From contig OU342637.1 of assembly GCA_910589415.1 (NCBI GenBank), positions 28,240,162 through 28,304,161 on the forward strand: 64,000 nucleotides of DNA, written 5' to 3'. The DNA is from Malachius bipustulatus (Eukaryota > Arthropoda > Insecta > Coleoptera > Melyridae). How positions within the stretch are numbered: position 1 is the first letter of the stretch; every line of letters begins with the position of its first letter. This document shows, piece by piece, positions 34,701 to 46,700 of the stretch. Made by a program: the position numbers and the translations under genes. The notes below the pieces were generated by a model, which saw only the letters and a list, made by a program, of their open reading frames with translations, was not told where the DNA came from and did no database searches.

Positions 34701-37700
34701 ATAATCAAAATGTCTTAAATAATGAAGTGGGGAAACATCAGTCAAAATAATGCTAGCACGAGATATTGCATGTGCATGGAAGGTAAATAATGACAATGTC
34801 TTTATTATACATGGAAAGTCCACACACTCTTCTAGAAAGTTGGGAGAATTAACGCTGATTCACAATTCATATTACCTTTCGATTAAAACGCTTTGATCAA
34901 TTGAAGAAATCTCGGAATTAAAAAAATTGTAATTGAAACTGTCTCAAATCTAAAAGTACCTGCTACTTTTATAACATTACCATATTTCAGCCACACACTC
35001 AACAACAAAGCTTTACCGAATTCGTTATTTTAAATTTCCCCAACATACACTACATATCTACACTATCTCTACAAATAAACAGCGTAAAGGAGACGATATT
35101 CTTGTACATGTAGTGATATCATCACCGATTCTTAAATAAAATTCAACGTGTACCTACAATCTACATGGAATCACTTTCAAGAAAGACGAACGTTTCCTCC
35201 TTGTCTCGAGGGTGTATTTGATGACTCGGTAACAAATCACCAAGAAACCCCTTAGACGGTGGGAGGGGTTGAATACATATAACCAGGCCGTGGGAGCTAA
35301 TATTACCTCACAATGGGAATTTATTATAGCTGTGGCATTTTCACTATTATATAGGGCTGCGATATGTTTATATTTGACATTTCAGCCCCGCTCCGAGCTT
35401 TATGGGGTGGCATATATAAGTCGGGCATATGTGAGGGGATGTCGCATGAATTTGAGCTGTAATTTGGACCGCACGTATTGCAGTTGCGAAATTGAAATTC
35501 TTCGCTGATCACGTTTCGTACCCGTTCTGACAAACAAGATGTGAATTTTAAATTAAGGAAAAGGGGACCCCACGTGATTATTAAGCACTCTCTAAACTAT
35601 CAGTTAGGGTAGGGGGTACTTACAGTTCTTCGTTCCGAAAATGGATGACTCGGCCAGTTTGTTTATTTTTAGCGATTGAAATCGGCCATCTCGCAGAGCA
35701 GACACCTCCCTTAACCGGGAAAAGAAAAATGATTCTGGATGAGGTCCTTTTTTCTTTGTTTACAAAAGGGATCCACATCGACTTCTATGCAGGAAAGACA
35801 CTGATCGGGTAGTTATGCCTTTTTTTAAGAATATCGGAATTTTATAACGAAAGTTGCAATACGTTTCATATTTATTTTTCCCTATGTACCAGGACAATGT
35901 ACGTAGGTGGTCCATCTCTTATGTCCCCCCCCCCCCCCCCGAAATAAACGTTTATTTTAAAGATAAAAAAGTGAGACTTTGAGGATTCGTGTAATTAACA
36001 AAGAACAATAGATTGGCATAATCAGTTTCATAAATTTTTTTTCGTTCGGGCACTTGCGATAAAAAACTGCAATTTAGTGATAAAGTGGGGAAAAATCGAT
36101 TTTTCTTCCATACATCGAAAAAAATCGATTTATTGTAACGGAGAGGACCCAGGCCCAATGCTCTGTGTGGAAAATCCACCGTGTGATCGTCTATTTTCCC
36201 TAATTTCTACTAATAGGACCGTTGTGTTTTCCTACGTTGTGATTACCGTTGTCACCCCTGCTCTTTGATTGAGGTATGCCAGGATTACTATGGCCGAAAC
36301 GGATGCGCAAAGGAACCTACTATGACTTTTTTTCGGAAAAGCGGGAAATTAACTGGGACTTGTTGTTAACTGTGGATTTCCTGATATGTGAGGGTGGTTA
36401 TTACACCTGACAACCTTGCTTTGGTTTGCGTTACTCTATCCTACTCTGAGGGTGCTTTTGCCCTGTTGCGCTCTACGATTTTCCACTTTAAAGAGTCATG
36501 CTCCTCCTTTGCCGGTCCAACGAAGGTCTTCACCTGGACATCGAGGTGAATGCCTCCCCCGTGTGGTAATCGAGTACCTATTTTAACTCCTAATTGGGTG
36601 TTGTAATGGAATTAGTATTTCCTGATAATATTTGCGAAGTAGCAGATGCTACATCTGACAACGCTGCCTTGTTCTATCTAGACCTGTATCGGAGGGTGCT
36701 CTGCTATGTGATCTTCATTTATGGTGCCATATAATGGCGATGAACTCCTTTCACTTTCTAACATCGTATTTAAAGGGACAGCTGGTGCTTGCCTACATCT
36801 GCGCTAAATAAAAACTCGGACTCTTCGAAGAATAGGATGATTGAATCATGGGCCGCTTTGTTTACAGATTATTAATTCCTGACCTGGGTCTATTTTCGCT
36901 CCTAGCTCTATCTCGATTTCCTATACGTAAATTATTTGTTGCTGAGGGATTGCTTTCTGCCGCGGACTCTTTATTGTTTAACGTGATTGAGTAGGTACCT
37001 ACTAGGTATTTGTCGCTGATGCCGCCTATTTCCTAGCTGATTATTTTACTTGGTTTAAAATGGGATCTGCGCTCGTGGATTTGCCGAATCTGTTTGATTA
37101 TTTTACGTTGTTGAAAATGTGGTTGCAATGATATCTGCCCTAATTATTTTCTCAAGGGGTTTTTCCTGGGTTTAGGAAGGACAATTCGGCTGGAGTTCAC
37201 ATAAGTCGTCTCTGGCCGAACTGCTGGGTAAGAATTGTGATTAGAAGTTTGTTTGGGTGCTATTTTATCCTAGCAAATTAGGAAATTGAAATTCTCAGGC
37301 TCATTCATCCTTCAAACTCGAAAGCGAGCGGTAGTGCAGTGAGTGCGACGGATAAAGGCTGATAAGATAAGTACCTAAAAATTTATACTTCCTACGGGGA
37401 TATTAATTTATATAGAATTTACTCAATATTAAAAATTGTACATACATATTAACATAACACCCTTTCTTATAAGAATATAAACATGGGAGACCATTCAGGC
37501 GGGGCGGGCCCGCCTGAAATATTCGAGAATACTAATACCAATGTTAACAATGTTCAACTTAACATAAATGGTGAAGATGTCACAAAAACAGCGAACAAAT
37601 TTACGTATGATATCACAAATCGTTATCAGGCCACAGACACGGGCCCATACTTTGTAATGCTAGAGCATAGGGATAAAAACATTGGAAGACTATTTCCAAT

Positions 37701-40700
37701 ACGAGTCGGGCATTATTTGCTTGTAGATCAGTATCTGCGAGATAATATTTTAGATATTAAATCAGTAGGTCTTAATCGAGTCAAAGTAATCTGCAATACC
37801 TATGAAACAGCGAATTCCCTCATAAATCATCAAATAATAATGAACAATAATTTGATTGCTTATATACCGAAATACTATACTCATAAAAAAGGAGTCATAA
37901 AGATGGTGGACACCTTCTTTACCGAAGATTATATCTTAAAAGCCATAGACAGTACCATTAAAGTCACAGAAGTGAAACGTATGAAACGTAAGGTATACGA
38001 TGAAAATACTAAAACAACCACATATGTAGATAGGCAAATTGTGATCCTGACTTTTTTAGGCAACAAAATACCTGGAAGTGTTAGAATCAATATGGTTAAC
38101 TTTCCTGTAGATCCGTACTACTACCCTGTAGTACAATGTTTTAAATGCCTACGATATGGACATACTAGCCTACAATGCAAAGGTAAAGCTAGGTGTAAGA
38201 TTTGCGGCGAAGAAAGCTGTACTGATAACCCTTGTGAAAAAAATGAAAAACGGTGTATTCATTGTAAAAGTGTTGATCATAATGCAATCTCACGAACCTG
38301 TCCTATGTATAAAAAACAAGACAACATAAAAAAGGTAATGGCAACGGAAAATCTCTCTTTTAGGGAAGCAGAGTTTATTGTAAATAATCCTTCGTATGCG
38401 AAAATCACCACTCAAAACCGATTTTCCCTACTTAGTGATTTGCATAACTTTCCAGAGTTACCAGAGCCAAAAAAACATTTTCAATTAACAAAACCAGTAC
38501 CAAAAAGGCCTGTTACTCAGAAGCCCTCAACTACTCAAATCAGAAAGCGAAAAGCCATTTCTCCTCTAGATACACCTTCTTCGCCGTTAACTAATTTAAC
38601 CCCAAGTAACCGTCCAGTCCTTCCTAATCCTTACCGTGACGAATTCATTCAACATCGAGAAAAAGTTTTGTTACAGGTTGTACGATTTGTACAAGAAGTA
38701 ATTCAGAGGAAAGAAAACTTCGATGAAAATAATTTTAAAAACAGCATCGCTCAAATATTAGAAAATTGTTTCGTAAATGATGAAAAGATGGATGCCGATA
38801 ATTTGGGGGATGATAGTGAAGCCTCCGAGTATTAAAATGACTCATACAAAAAACAATAAAACCAAACTGAATATTCTGCAGTGGAATACAAAGTCCCTAA
38901 CCAACAAAAAATCAGTTCTTATTAATTTAATTAAAGATTACAATATAAATATCATAGTGTTGTCTGAAACTTGGTTGAAAGGAAATACCGATTTCACCAT
39001 GAAAGGTTTTAACTTGGTCAAAAAATGCCGGCAAGATGGGTACGGGGGAGTAGCGGTTTTTATAGCAAATGGTGTAAAATTCAAAGAAATTCAAATTAAT
39101 AATAATTTCGGACCAGGAATAGAAGTTTGCGCCGCGGAAATTAACGATGGAGAGCTTAATGTGGTTTCAATCTATAAGCCCCCCAACATTGCTGCTACTT
39201 CAAGTGATTGGGATAACTTATTCAGTCAATTTTCCAGCAGAACATTTTTTTGTGGTGATTACAACTGTCATCACAGCTTGTGGGGATGTATAGACAACTC
39301 TACTCAGGGCGAACGACTTATAGACTCCTTGGATAATAATAATCTGATAGTAATTAACGACGGTAGTCCAACACGAATTACTCCTCCGGGACAGAATCCA
39401 TCTGCAGTAGACCTTACCTGTACATCTCCACACATGATTGACGGAATTGTTTGGAAAGTACTTCCTGATTCATATGGCTCAGACCATTACCCTATTCTAA
39501 TACATACCGCGGTTGAGACTGAAATTAGAAAAATTTTCCCATTCACTAAATGGAACGCCTCTCGCACAGATTGGTGTGATTTTGAGAACGGTGTAGACCT
39601 TGCCCTTAGAGATATTAATACAACTGCAATGACATCCTCTGGAAAATTTGAGAAATTTTGTGAAATAGTTAACACAATTTCTGACCAAACCATGCACATA
39701 AACAAACCCTTTTTAACTTCTGTTAACAGGCCATGCTGGTGGGATAGTACGTGTACAGACATAATCAAGAAGCGCAAAGAAGCCCTACGAATTTACAAAA
39801 CGTCATCAAATTGGGCCAATTACTTATCCTACAAAAACATAGAAGCAGCAGCGAAAAGGCTGCTGAAGCAAAAACAGCGCAATAGTTGGGTAACTTATCT
39901 TAACAAAATCAGTAACAATACCTCTATATCAGAAATTTGGGAAATAATTAAATCCATTAGCAAGAAAAATACTAGACAAAAGATTCAAATTCCCCCTGAA
40001 ACAATATCGAAAATCTTAAATTCGCTAGCTCCTCCGTATGTTCCTAGCAAACCATTAATCAGTGACCTGTGTCCGGAAACGAGGTTAAATGCTTTCAACA
40101 AACCATTTAATTTCGAGGAGCTAGAAATGTCTATAAAAACAACAAAAAACACCTCACCTGGTTTGGATGGATACACATATCAAATGCTCTGCAAATTGCC
40201 TGAATCTGCAAAATTGCTTTTACTTAATATCCTTAATGATTGGTGGCTTAAAGGTGAAGTCATACCTGAACTAAAAAAAGTGGTTATTGTTTTGATACAC
40301 AAGGCGGGCAAAGATCCGGCGCTTCCCACCTCGTTCAGGCCGATCTCTTTGATGTCTTGTTTTCTCAAGACATTCGAGAGAATGATTAAACTAAGGTTGG
40401 AATTCTACCTTGAGGCTAATTCACTCCTTCCCAGGACTCAGTTTGGTTACAGGAAGGGATGGGGTACATGTGATGCATTGTCAGAATTGATCACCGACAT
40501 CCAACTAACTTTTTCAAGAAATGATTATCTCGTTTGTTTCTTCTTAGACCTGAAAGGAGCTTATGACTCAGTTAATTTAGAAATTCTCTTCAACGAATTA
40601 GTGAGAATTGGAGTTGATAGTGTAAGTGCTTGTAATCTACTAAATATCTTTATCGGGAGGGAAATATACGTTAGAAATCAATACAACGAGCTGAGTGGAC

Positions 40701-43700
40701 CTAGGCTGGTCTACAACGGTCTCCCTCAGGGCTCTATTCTAAGCCCGATCCTTTTTAATGTCTATACGTCCGATTTGCATGATAAGTTTGACAATAATAT
40801 CAAATTGGTACAATACGCTGATGATATTTGTGTATATGTTAGCCGTAGGAAGTATGAACAATGCTTAAGTGACCTGGAAAATGTGGTTCAAACGCTAAAA
40901 AAATGGCTGAGTGAAAAGGGTCTAACGATGTCTACAGAAAAGTCTGCAGTTATGTGCTTCACTAGGCATCGACTAAGTCTAGGTACAAACATACACTTAG
41001 CAGAACTAGTTATACCCATAGTCAACCAATACAAATACTTGGGCATGGTATTAGACCCTAAATTGCTTTGGACCCGACACATACAACATGTCAAGAATCG
41101 CTGCGAAAGGGGAGTCAATATCCTAAAATGCGTTTCAAAAAAATCATGGGGAGCTGAGCCCAAAATAGCACTAATGTTATACAGGTCATTTATAAGGTCC
41201 ATTATAGACTACGGTAGCATTTTATACGGATCCGCTTCCAATACAAATCTCAAAAAAATCGATCGCATACAGTATAGAGCCATTAGACTCTGTATTGGGG
41301 CGATGAAGACGTCACCTTGTCATGCAATTCTGGCGGAAGCGAATGAACCCCCATTATATCTGAGGCGACAATATCTAGCCAATAAATACATAGTCCGTCT
41401 AAGAACATACAGCTCGTCGTTAGTTAGGAGAATCAATATATTAAATACAGAAGACCTAACTAATCCTTTCTGGATCAAGAAAAATTCACCTCCACTGTCA
41501 ACAGCTTTACTCGCTACAAATGAACTCTCTAACGGTATCAAATTTCAAAATTCTCTACCGAGATTTTTGTATAATTACGACTTTATTTTTTCTAAAGTAA
41601 CTGTCATATATCCTTTATACAATGAAATGCCGTCCTGTAACCGAGCTGTTCTCTGGAATGCAATAAATCAAGCCAACGGAAAAACAATAATATTCACCGA
41701 TGGAAGTAAAGACCGGCAAGGGGTGGGCAGCGCCTTTTGTATCCCAAATAGGAGAGTGGTGTGTCAGTCGCGGATCCCTGAAATTTGTAGTATTTTTACA
41801 GCTGAGGCTTACGCAATTGATGGTTCCCTGTCTTGGTGTATCGACAACAATATCCAAGAAACAATTATTGTAGTATCGGATTCCAAATCAGTTCTTGAGA
41901 GTATTGGCAATCAAACTGAGAAATGTTTCAAGAATCCTTTGATTTGCAAAATAAGATATTCCCTTTATCGGTTGATGAGAAACGGATGTCATACCATTTT
42001 CATATGGGCAAAGGCTCACTGCGGGATTGTAGGTAATGAAATGGCCGACAGTGCTGCGAAAGAAGCACGAATGTCGTCAACCTTTGTGAATACAATCTGC
42101 TACTTAGATTTATTTCCTGCGTTCAAGAAAAATATAATTAGTGAATGGAATAGGAGCTGGGCAAAGATAGCCAGCGTCACTAAAAATCCATATTTTGCTA
42201 TCCATAGAACTCTCCCCACCAATGCACCTCATATATTCAAGTTTAATGTCGGCAAGAGATACTCGACAATAATAACGCGCCTGAAATTGAACCATGGCTG
42301 TTTTCCTGCACACTTACATAAGATAGGAATAATAAACTCACCTCTTTGCCCACAAGATAACGTAGTAGCTGATCTAAATCATATTTTTTTCAACTGTGTG
42401 AGCTACTTACAAGAATCTCAAAGTTTCATAGCGAATCTACTCCATCTAAAAATTCAGTTACCCACCAGTATACATGTACTATTAACAACAAATGACAAAG
42501 AAGTATACGACTTGATTGTAGACTTTGTGGTTAGGACTGGAATTCCTCTGTAGAATATTATATGTGTGGTTTATCAGAAATGATCAATGATCAGTTAAAA
42601 CTTGTGTGTGGCTGAAGGACCTTCGTCCATAGCCAGTTCACAGATAATAAAAAAAAAAAAAAAAAAATTCTCAGGCTGAATAAGGACAATTCGGCTGGAG
42701 TTCACATAAGTCATCTCTGGCCGAGTTGTTGGTTAAGAATTGTGATTAGAAGTTTGTTCGGGTGCGATTTGACCCTAACTAATTTTGCAATGGAAATTCT
42801 CAGGTTGAAGAAGAACAATTCGGCTGGAGTTCACATAAGTCGTCTCTGGCCGAACTGCTGGTTAAGAAGGAGTCGTTATCTGGAGTTCACATTATGTCAT
42901 CTCTGGACAACGACTAAAGGGTTAAGGAGTCAGATGCGACCTGCTTGGTTTGCTCTAAGACGTCTGCTTTTATAGAAGCAGTCGCCCGCTTTCTAAACAC
43001 CACGCAACAATGCACCGTGATTTATTTCTTAATCGTATTTTCCTAATTACGAGACTTAGCGATTTGACCTCGCGGCTACCTTACTGAATTGTCCTAAACC
43101 TGAACTACCTAAATTTTCCTTCAAATCGGTCGACGCGTTGTCGTCTTTTCATTGTGTCTAGTTATTATAATTACACCGGCTCAACTTTCACTTCGCGTTT
43201 TCCCCTACTTGCCGTTTCGGGACCATAGTGGATTTTTGGCTGTTGCTATTTATTTATTCGTTTTATCGATTGGTGTACTTTTCATTATCGTAGGTATGGT
43301 ACCTAACGAGTTACTATTGTCTTTGCAAAGGGTTATTATTTAATTCTGATTTCACATTCTTTCACCCGGTCTGTATCTTTCCAACCGTTCTTGTATGTAG
43401 GTCACCTATTATTCTCCTTCACGCGGACGGAGAGTGTCTCGACACAATGCCTGCCCTAACCATCTGGTCAACTTCTACCCTAGCTTCGCCGTCTCTTTGA
43501 TGTTGTTAAAAGTGCTAGAACTCCGCTAGCTAGAGCGCTTCTATTTTATGAATATTTAATGTGCTGGCAGGGATCGTTTACTTTGGCAGGGTAACGGCGC
43601 GTAGCTGTATTTTAATTACCTTACCTAATTCTTGCACTATTTGCTTTTTCGGTTTGGGCTGATTTAATGAGGGAGATGGAAATAATTTCCTCATCATCCT

Positions 43701-46700
43701 ACCTAGGTGCGATCCATTTCGTTATAAAATCAAAATCGCTGAAAAGAAATATCAAAAAACTAACTACTAGACCTTAATTAAATTAAATATAATAATTATA
43801 TAGAAATAATTGATTTATGGTGTATAATAAAGTGAAAAATACCTATATTCTGAAAAGGGTAGGTACCATAAATTCTTGAGTAAAGTGAGCAAATAGTAAT
43901 TGTAGTGCAAATTCACAGGGGTATGCCATTTAACGCTAAGAGACAACGGATATTTTATCTACTACATACCATACTACACACCATAATATTTTATTTAATT
44001 AAGGCCTAGTAATCAGTTTTTTGGTATTGTTTTTCAGCGATATTGATTTTATTGATCGATCTCTACCGATGAATAGAAGAAAACTCGAATTTTTTCGCCA
44101 CTTTGTCACTAAATAGGATTTTTATCGCTGGTGCCCATACGAAAAAAAAAATGGACATAAGTGATGAACCATCCTGTACATAACTTTGAATCCCTTTAAA
44201 GAAACATTTATACTATTCGTATAATAATACTCGCTATGTGTAATTGTGACAATTCGATTCCGTTAATGTTCGAAGGTGGTGAAGAAGAAACTTTAAGAGA
44301 AGTTCCCTGAAACGTGGTTTGGTAAATATAAGTCTTTTTTTAATAGACAGCTGTTGCAAGAAAATCACTCCTGTTACTTACAATTTCCTGTTATCGATTA
44401 TTCCATTGTTCTGGTCGCTCTTGTTGACTAAGTTTGTCGCACAGATATCCAAGGAAAGACTGAGGTAAATAAACCCGTAGGACAACGAAGAATACAATCT
44501 CTGCGCACTTTGAGAGAGTTTTTATCCAACTTCAAACCCACTAACTTCAACAGCTGTTAATAAGAAAGATACAACATAGTCGCCAATGTTCTTCGAAAAC
44601 TATCCAATATCTCTTTGAGAACTCTATTTGCTAATTCGCCGCCAAGGTGTCACTCCTACAAACACATAACGAATTTTTTTCAGCAAAGCGAACGAAGGTA
44701 AATGTTTGTCTATCAAATGTATATAAGTTACATAAGAAAAAAAATCCCTAAAAATACCCCAAAATGGAAACATAATAAACAGCTTATTTTTTATAATGCC
44801 CTTTAATGTAGTGCTAAATATGCTCATACGCCTTACGGTTCTCTGGTTGATAGCAGCAAAGTCCCTGAAGTTTTCATATATTACTGGTGTTCCGGATTTG
44901 TGACTCTAATGTTAAAAAGTGTCACATTTGGGAAAGTAATGTTTTCAAGCAAACAGTAAAAACGCCCAAAACAGACTATCAGCCTGTGTAAACTCTGCTG
45001 GCAAATATCACGAATATGAATCTCTTATACTGTGTTTGTGTATTTGCATACGCCAGTGTGATGGGGTTGTCCTCGGGTGTAACGGTCACTATTGCTTGTA
45101 ACAGTTAAGAAAAACTTGTCATTATAATCCCAGTTAATTTTCAAATGTCTACTGTCTGCTAACTTATTTATGTATATTAATTTTAATTTTAACAGTTCTT
45201 CGATCGAATAAATCAATTTTATTAACGGTGACAAAACTTACGTATCCGTAACCGTTACTCCAGAATAACTGGGCTCATCCTAAGATTATGGCATACGTTT
45301 TTCTCGTTTATTTTGAAGAGAACGAATGCAGTATTAAAAAGTACCCTCTGGGAACGGGCATTATAAAGGGTGTCAGCGGAACGGACGTAGAAACACTACA
45401 GAGTGTTAATGTTGCCATGCAAGTAAGTAATGCATTTATTTCTGTCATATGATGGATGCACACACAGATAAAACACGTTACATGTTCTACTTTATGTTTT
45501 CAAGTAGTGACACTAAAACCTCATCGAGCAGAGGAAATGACTCAATTTTAGCTTTGTAGTTTTTTTTTCTGTTATTCTGTAGGTATCATTTTATATATGA
45601 GAAATAATTTAACGGTTTTATGTCTTGAAACCATATAAAAAAACTCATTCCTAAAAGCCCTATCCTATAAAACATTTCCTAGCAGCCATTTCCTAAAACC
45701 CTATTGAAAAAGAAAACTAACTACGATATCCAGAAGATAATGCAAAGCTTTACCTCTATGTTAGTTGGTACCTGCTCTCATTGACGCAGAGGGTCACAAA
45801 TAATTAATTTTCTGGTTACTTCGAATCACTGATAACTTGCATTTGTTAGTATTGTTACGAATAAATAAAAGGGTGCATTCTGTATTAGAAAGTGGGCAGG
45901 ACAGAGCAACGGTAGCCATAAGTGAGTTATCCTCAGGCGACGGCCCCCAGCGTTCTGTGCTGATCGGGGCGCGTGGGGGGGGGGTCAAGCCGGACGCGCC
46001 CACCGGTAAGCGATCAACAACAGTCTGACGTCCTATACACTTCTGGATCCCTGATACCCCGACGGAAGGATCTCGCTGAAAACCACGGGAAATGAATGGA
46101 AAATTCTGGTCATTTCCTGTGGGGAAGTTCCAGAAATGGATGTTTGTATGTCTGGAAGCCGAAGGTCTAGGAAGGGAATATTCTCGAGATCTTTCTCTTG
46201 GATTTATTCGGGAAATCGAAGCGAGCCGTCGGCAAACCCTCCAGAAGCTACTTCCAGAGGTAGGGATGCCCTGTAAATAGCCAGCAAGCAGGCGAACTCA
46301 GTCAGTTTTAGTCTAGCAGTGTGCGAAGGAACCAAGCGATAACCAGTGGCGATATAGACAGTGCGGTATTCCTTAGTGACTAGTGAAAAGTAATAGTGTT
46401 ATAGACCAAGTAACGTTGTTGTGAATAAGATGTAGTGATATTTGTAACATTGTAATCTGAAATGCTTGTGGACATTAAATAAATAAATTAAACAGTAAAT
46501 TTGTGTTTCCCAATTATCCGTCGAGCCTACGGTTAGGAAATCCGTAACAGTATTAAAGATGGAACTCGACCGAGTCTCCAGATACAATACCTTTCCTCTC
46601 AATGAGTCTAACACGAATCTGAAAGATGCTCAAATCCTTTCTCTCTCTGTACTGACAGAGGTTACTCTCTACTATGATGTCAACTATTTCCTTTAATTCA

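Larger units (their letters stand above)
36270..37301 (+). other. Left part of a non-coding, repeat- and hairpin-rich region
   Basis: No ORF. Internal direct repeats have a period of about 241-248 bp: atttcctgata at 36376 and 36617, CTGACAAC at 36407 and 36655, gagggtgct at 36448 and 36692; a weaker third copy may exist near 36888-36944. A 7-bp perfect hairpin (TTCACCT/AGGTGAA) lies near 36528-36550. The region continues after the I LINE at 42678, since the LINE and its target duplication interrupt a 129-bp tandem repeat. Confidence 0.5.
37179..37301 (+). repeat. 129-bp tandem repeat, copy 1 (split by the LINE)
   Basis: It starts ggacaattcggctggagtt. The unit continues after the LINE at 42678-42683, giving 123 + 6 = 129 bp. 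Copy 2 is 42684-42812 and a partial copy 3 starts at 42813. The three copies are nearly identical over the first 60 bp. Confidence 0.85.
37302..42664 (+). mobile_element. Full-length I-group non-LTR retrotransposon
   Basis: It is bounded by an 11-13 bp target-site duplication and ends in a poly(A) run (about 42649-42666). The 5' UTR is about 180 bp, starting cattcatccttcaaactcg; then come ORF1, ORF2 and about 95 bp of 3' UTR. Both ORFs are open, all catalytic motifs are present and the duplication is perfect, so the insertion looks young and possibly competent. It lies antisense to the DIP gene within its large intron and inside a 129-bp tandem repeat. Confidence 0.92.
42678..43690 (+). other. 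Right part of the hairpin-rich non-coding region
   Basis: It continues the region at 36270-37301. It holds tandem copy 2 (42684-42812), partial copy 3 (from 42813) and hairpins B-D. A further hairpin CTGCTTttataGAAGCAG lies near 42964-42981. From about 43000 on no repeat or ORF of note was found; a hydrophobic ORF at 43152-43343 starts with TTG-like context and is not convincing. The right boundary is uncertain. Confidence 0.45.

Noticed and set aside
35925..35940. Homopolymer C/G runs as functional quadruplexes (also 9275, 11438, 12131, 45975)
   Set aside because: They are single uninterrupted runs in non-coding DNA, better explained as slippage tracts or assembly-prone sites.
38777..38836. 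Upstream ATG of the I LINE ORF2 as its start
   Set aside because: It lies within ORF1, and the extra 20 residues have no domain. ATG 38837 directly after the ORF1 stop fits the known layout better.
39218..42313. Minus-strand ORFs of 60-104 codons
   Set aside because: They are antisense shadows of the I LINE ORF2.
43152..43343. Hydrophobic 63-codon ORF as a membrane protein
   Set aside because: It uses a T-rich run and lies within the non-coding repeat region, with no supporting evidence.
45794..46280. ORFs of about 60-70 codons
   Set aside because: They lie within or across the second solo LTR and show no similarity.
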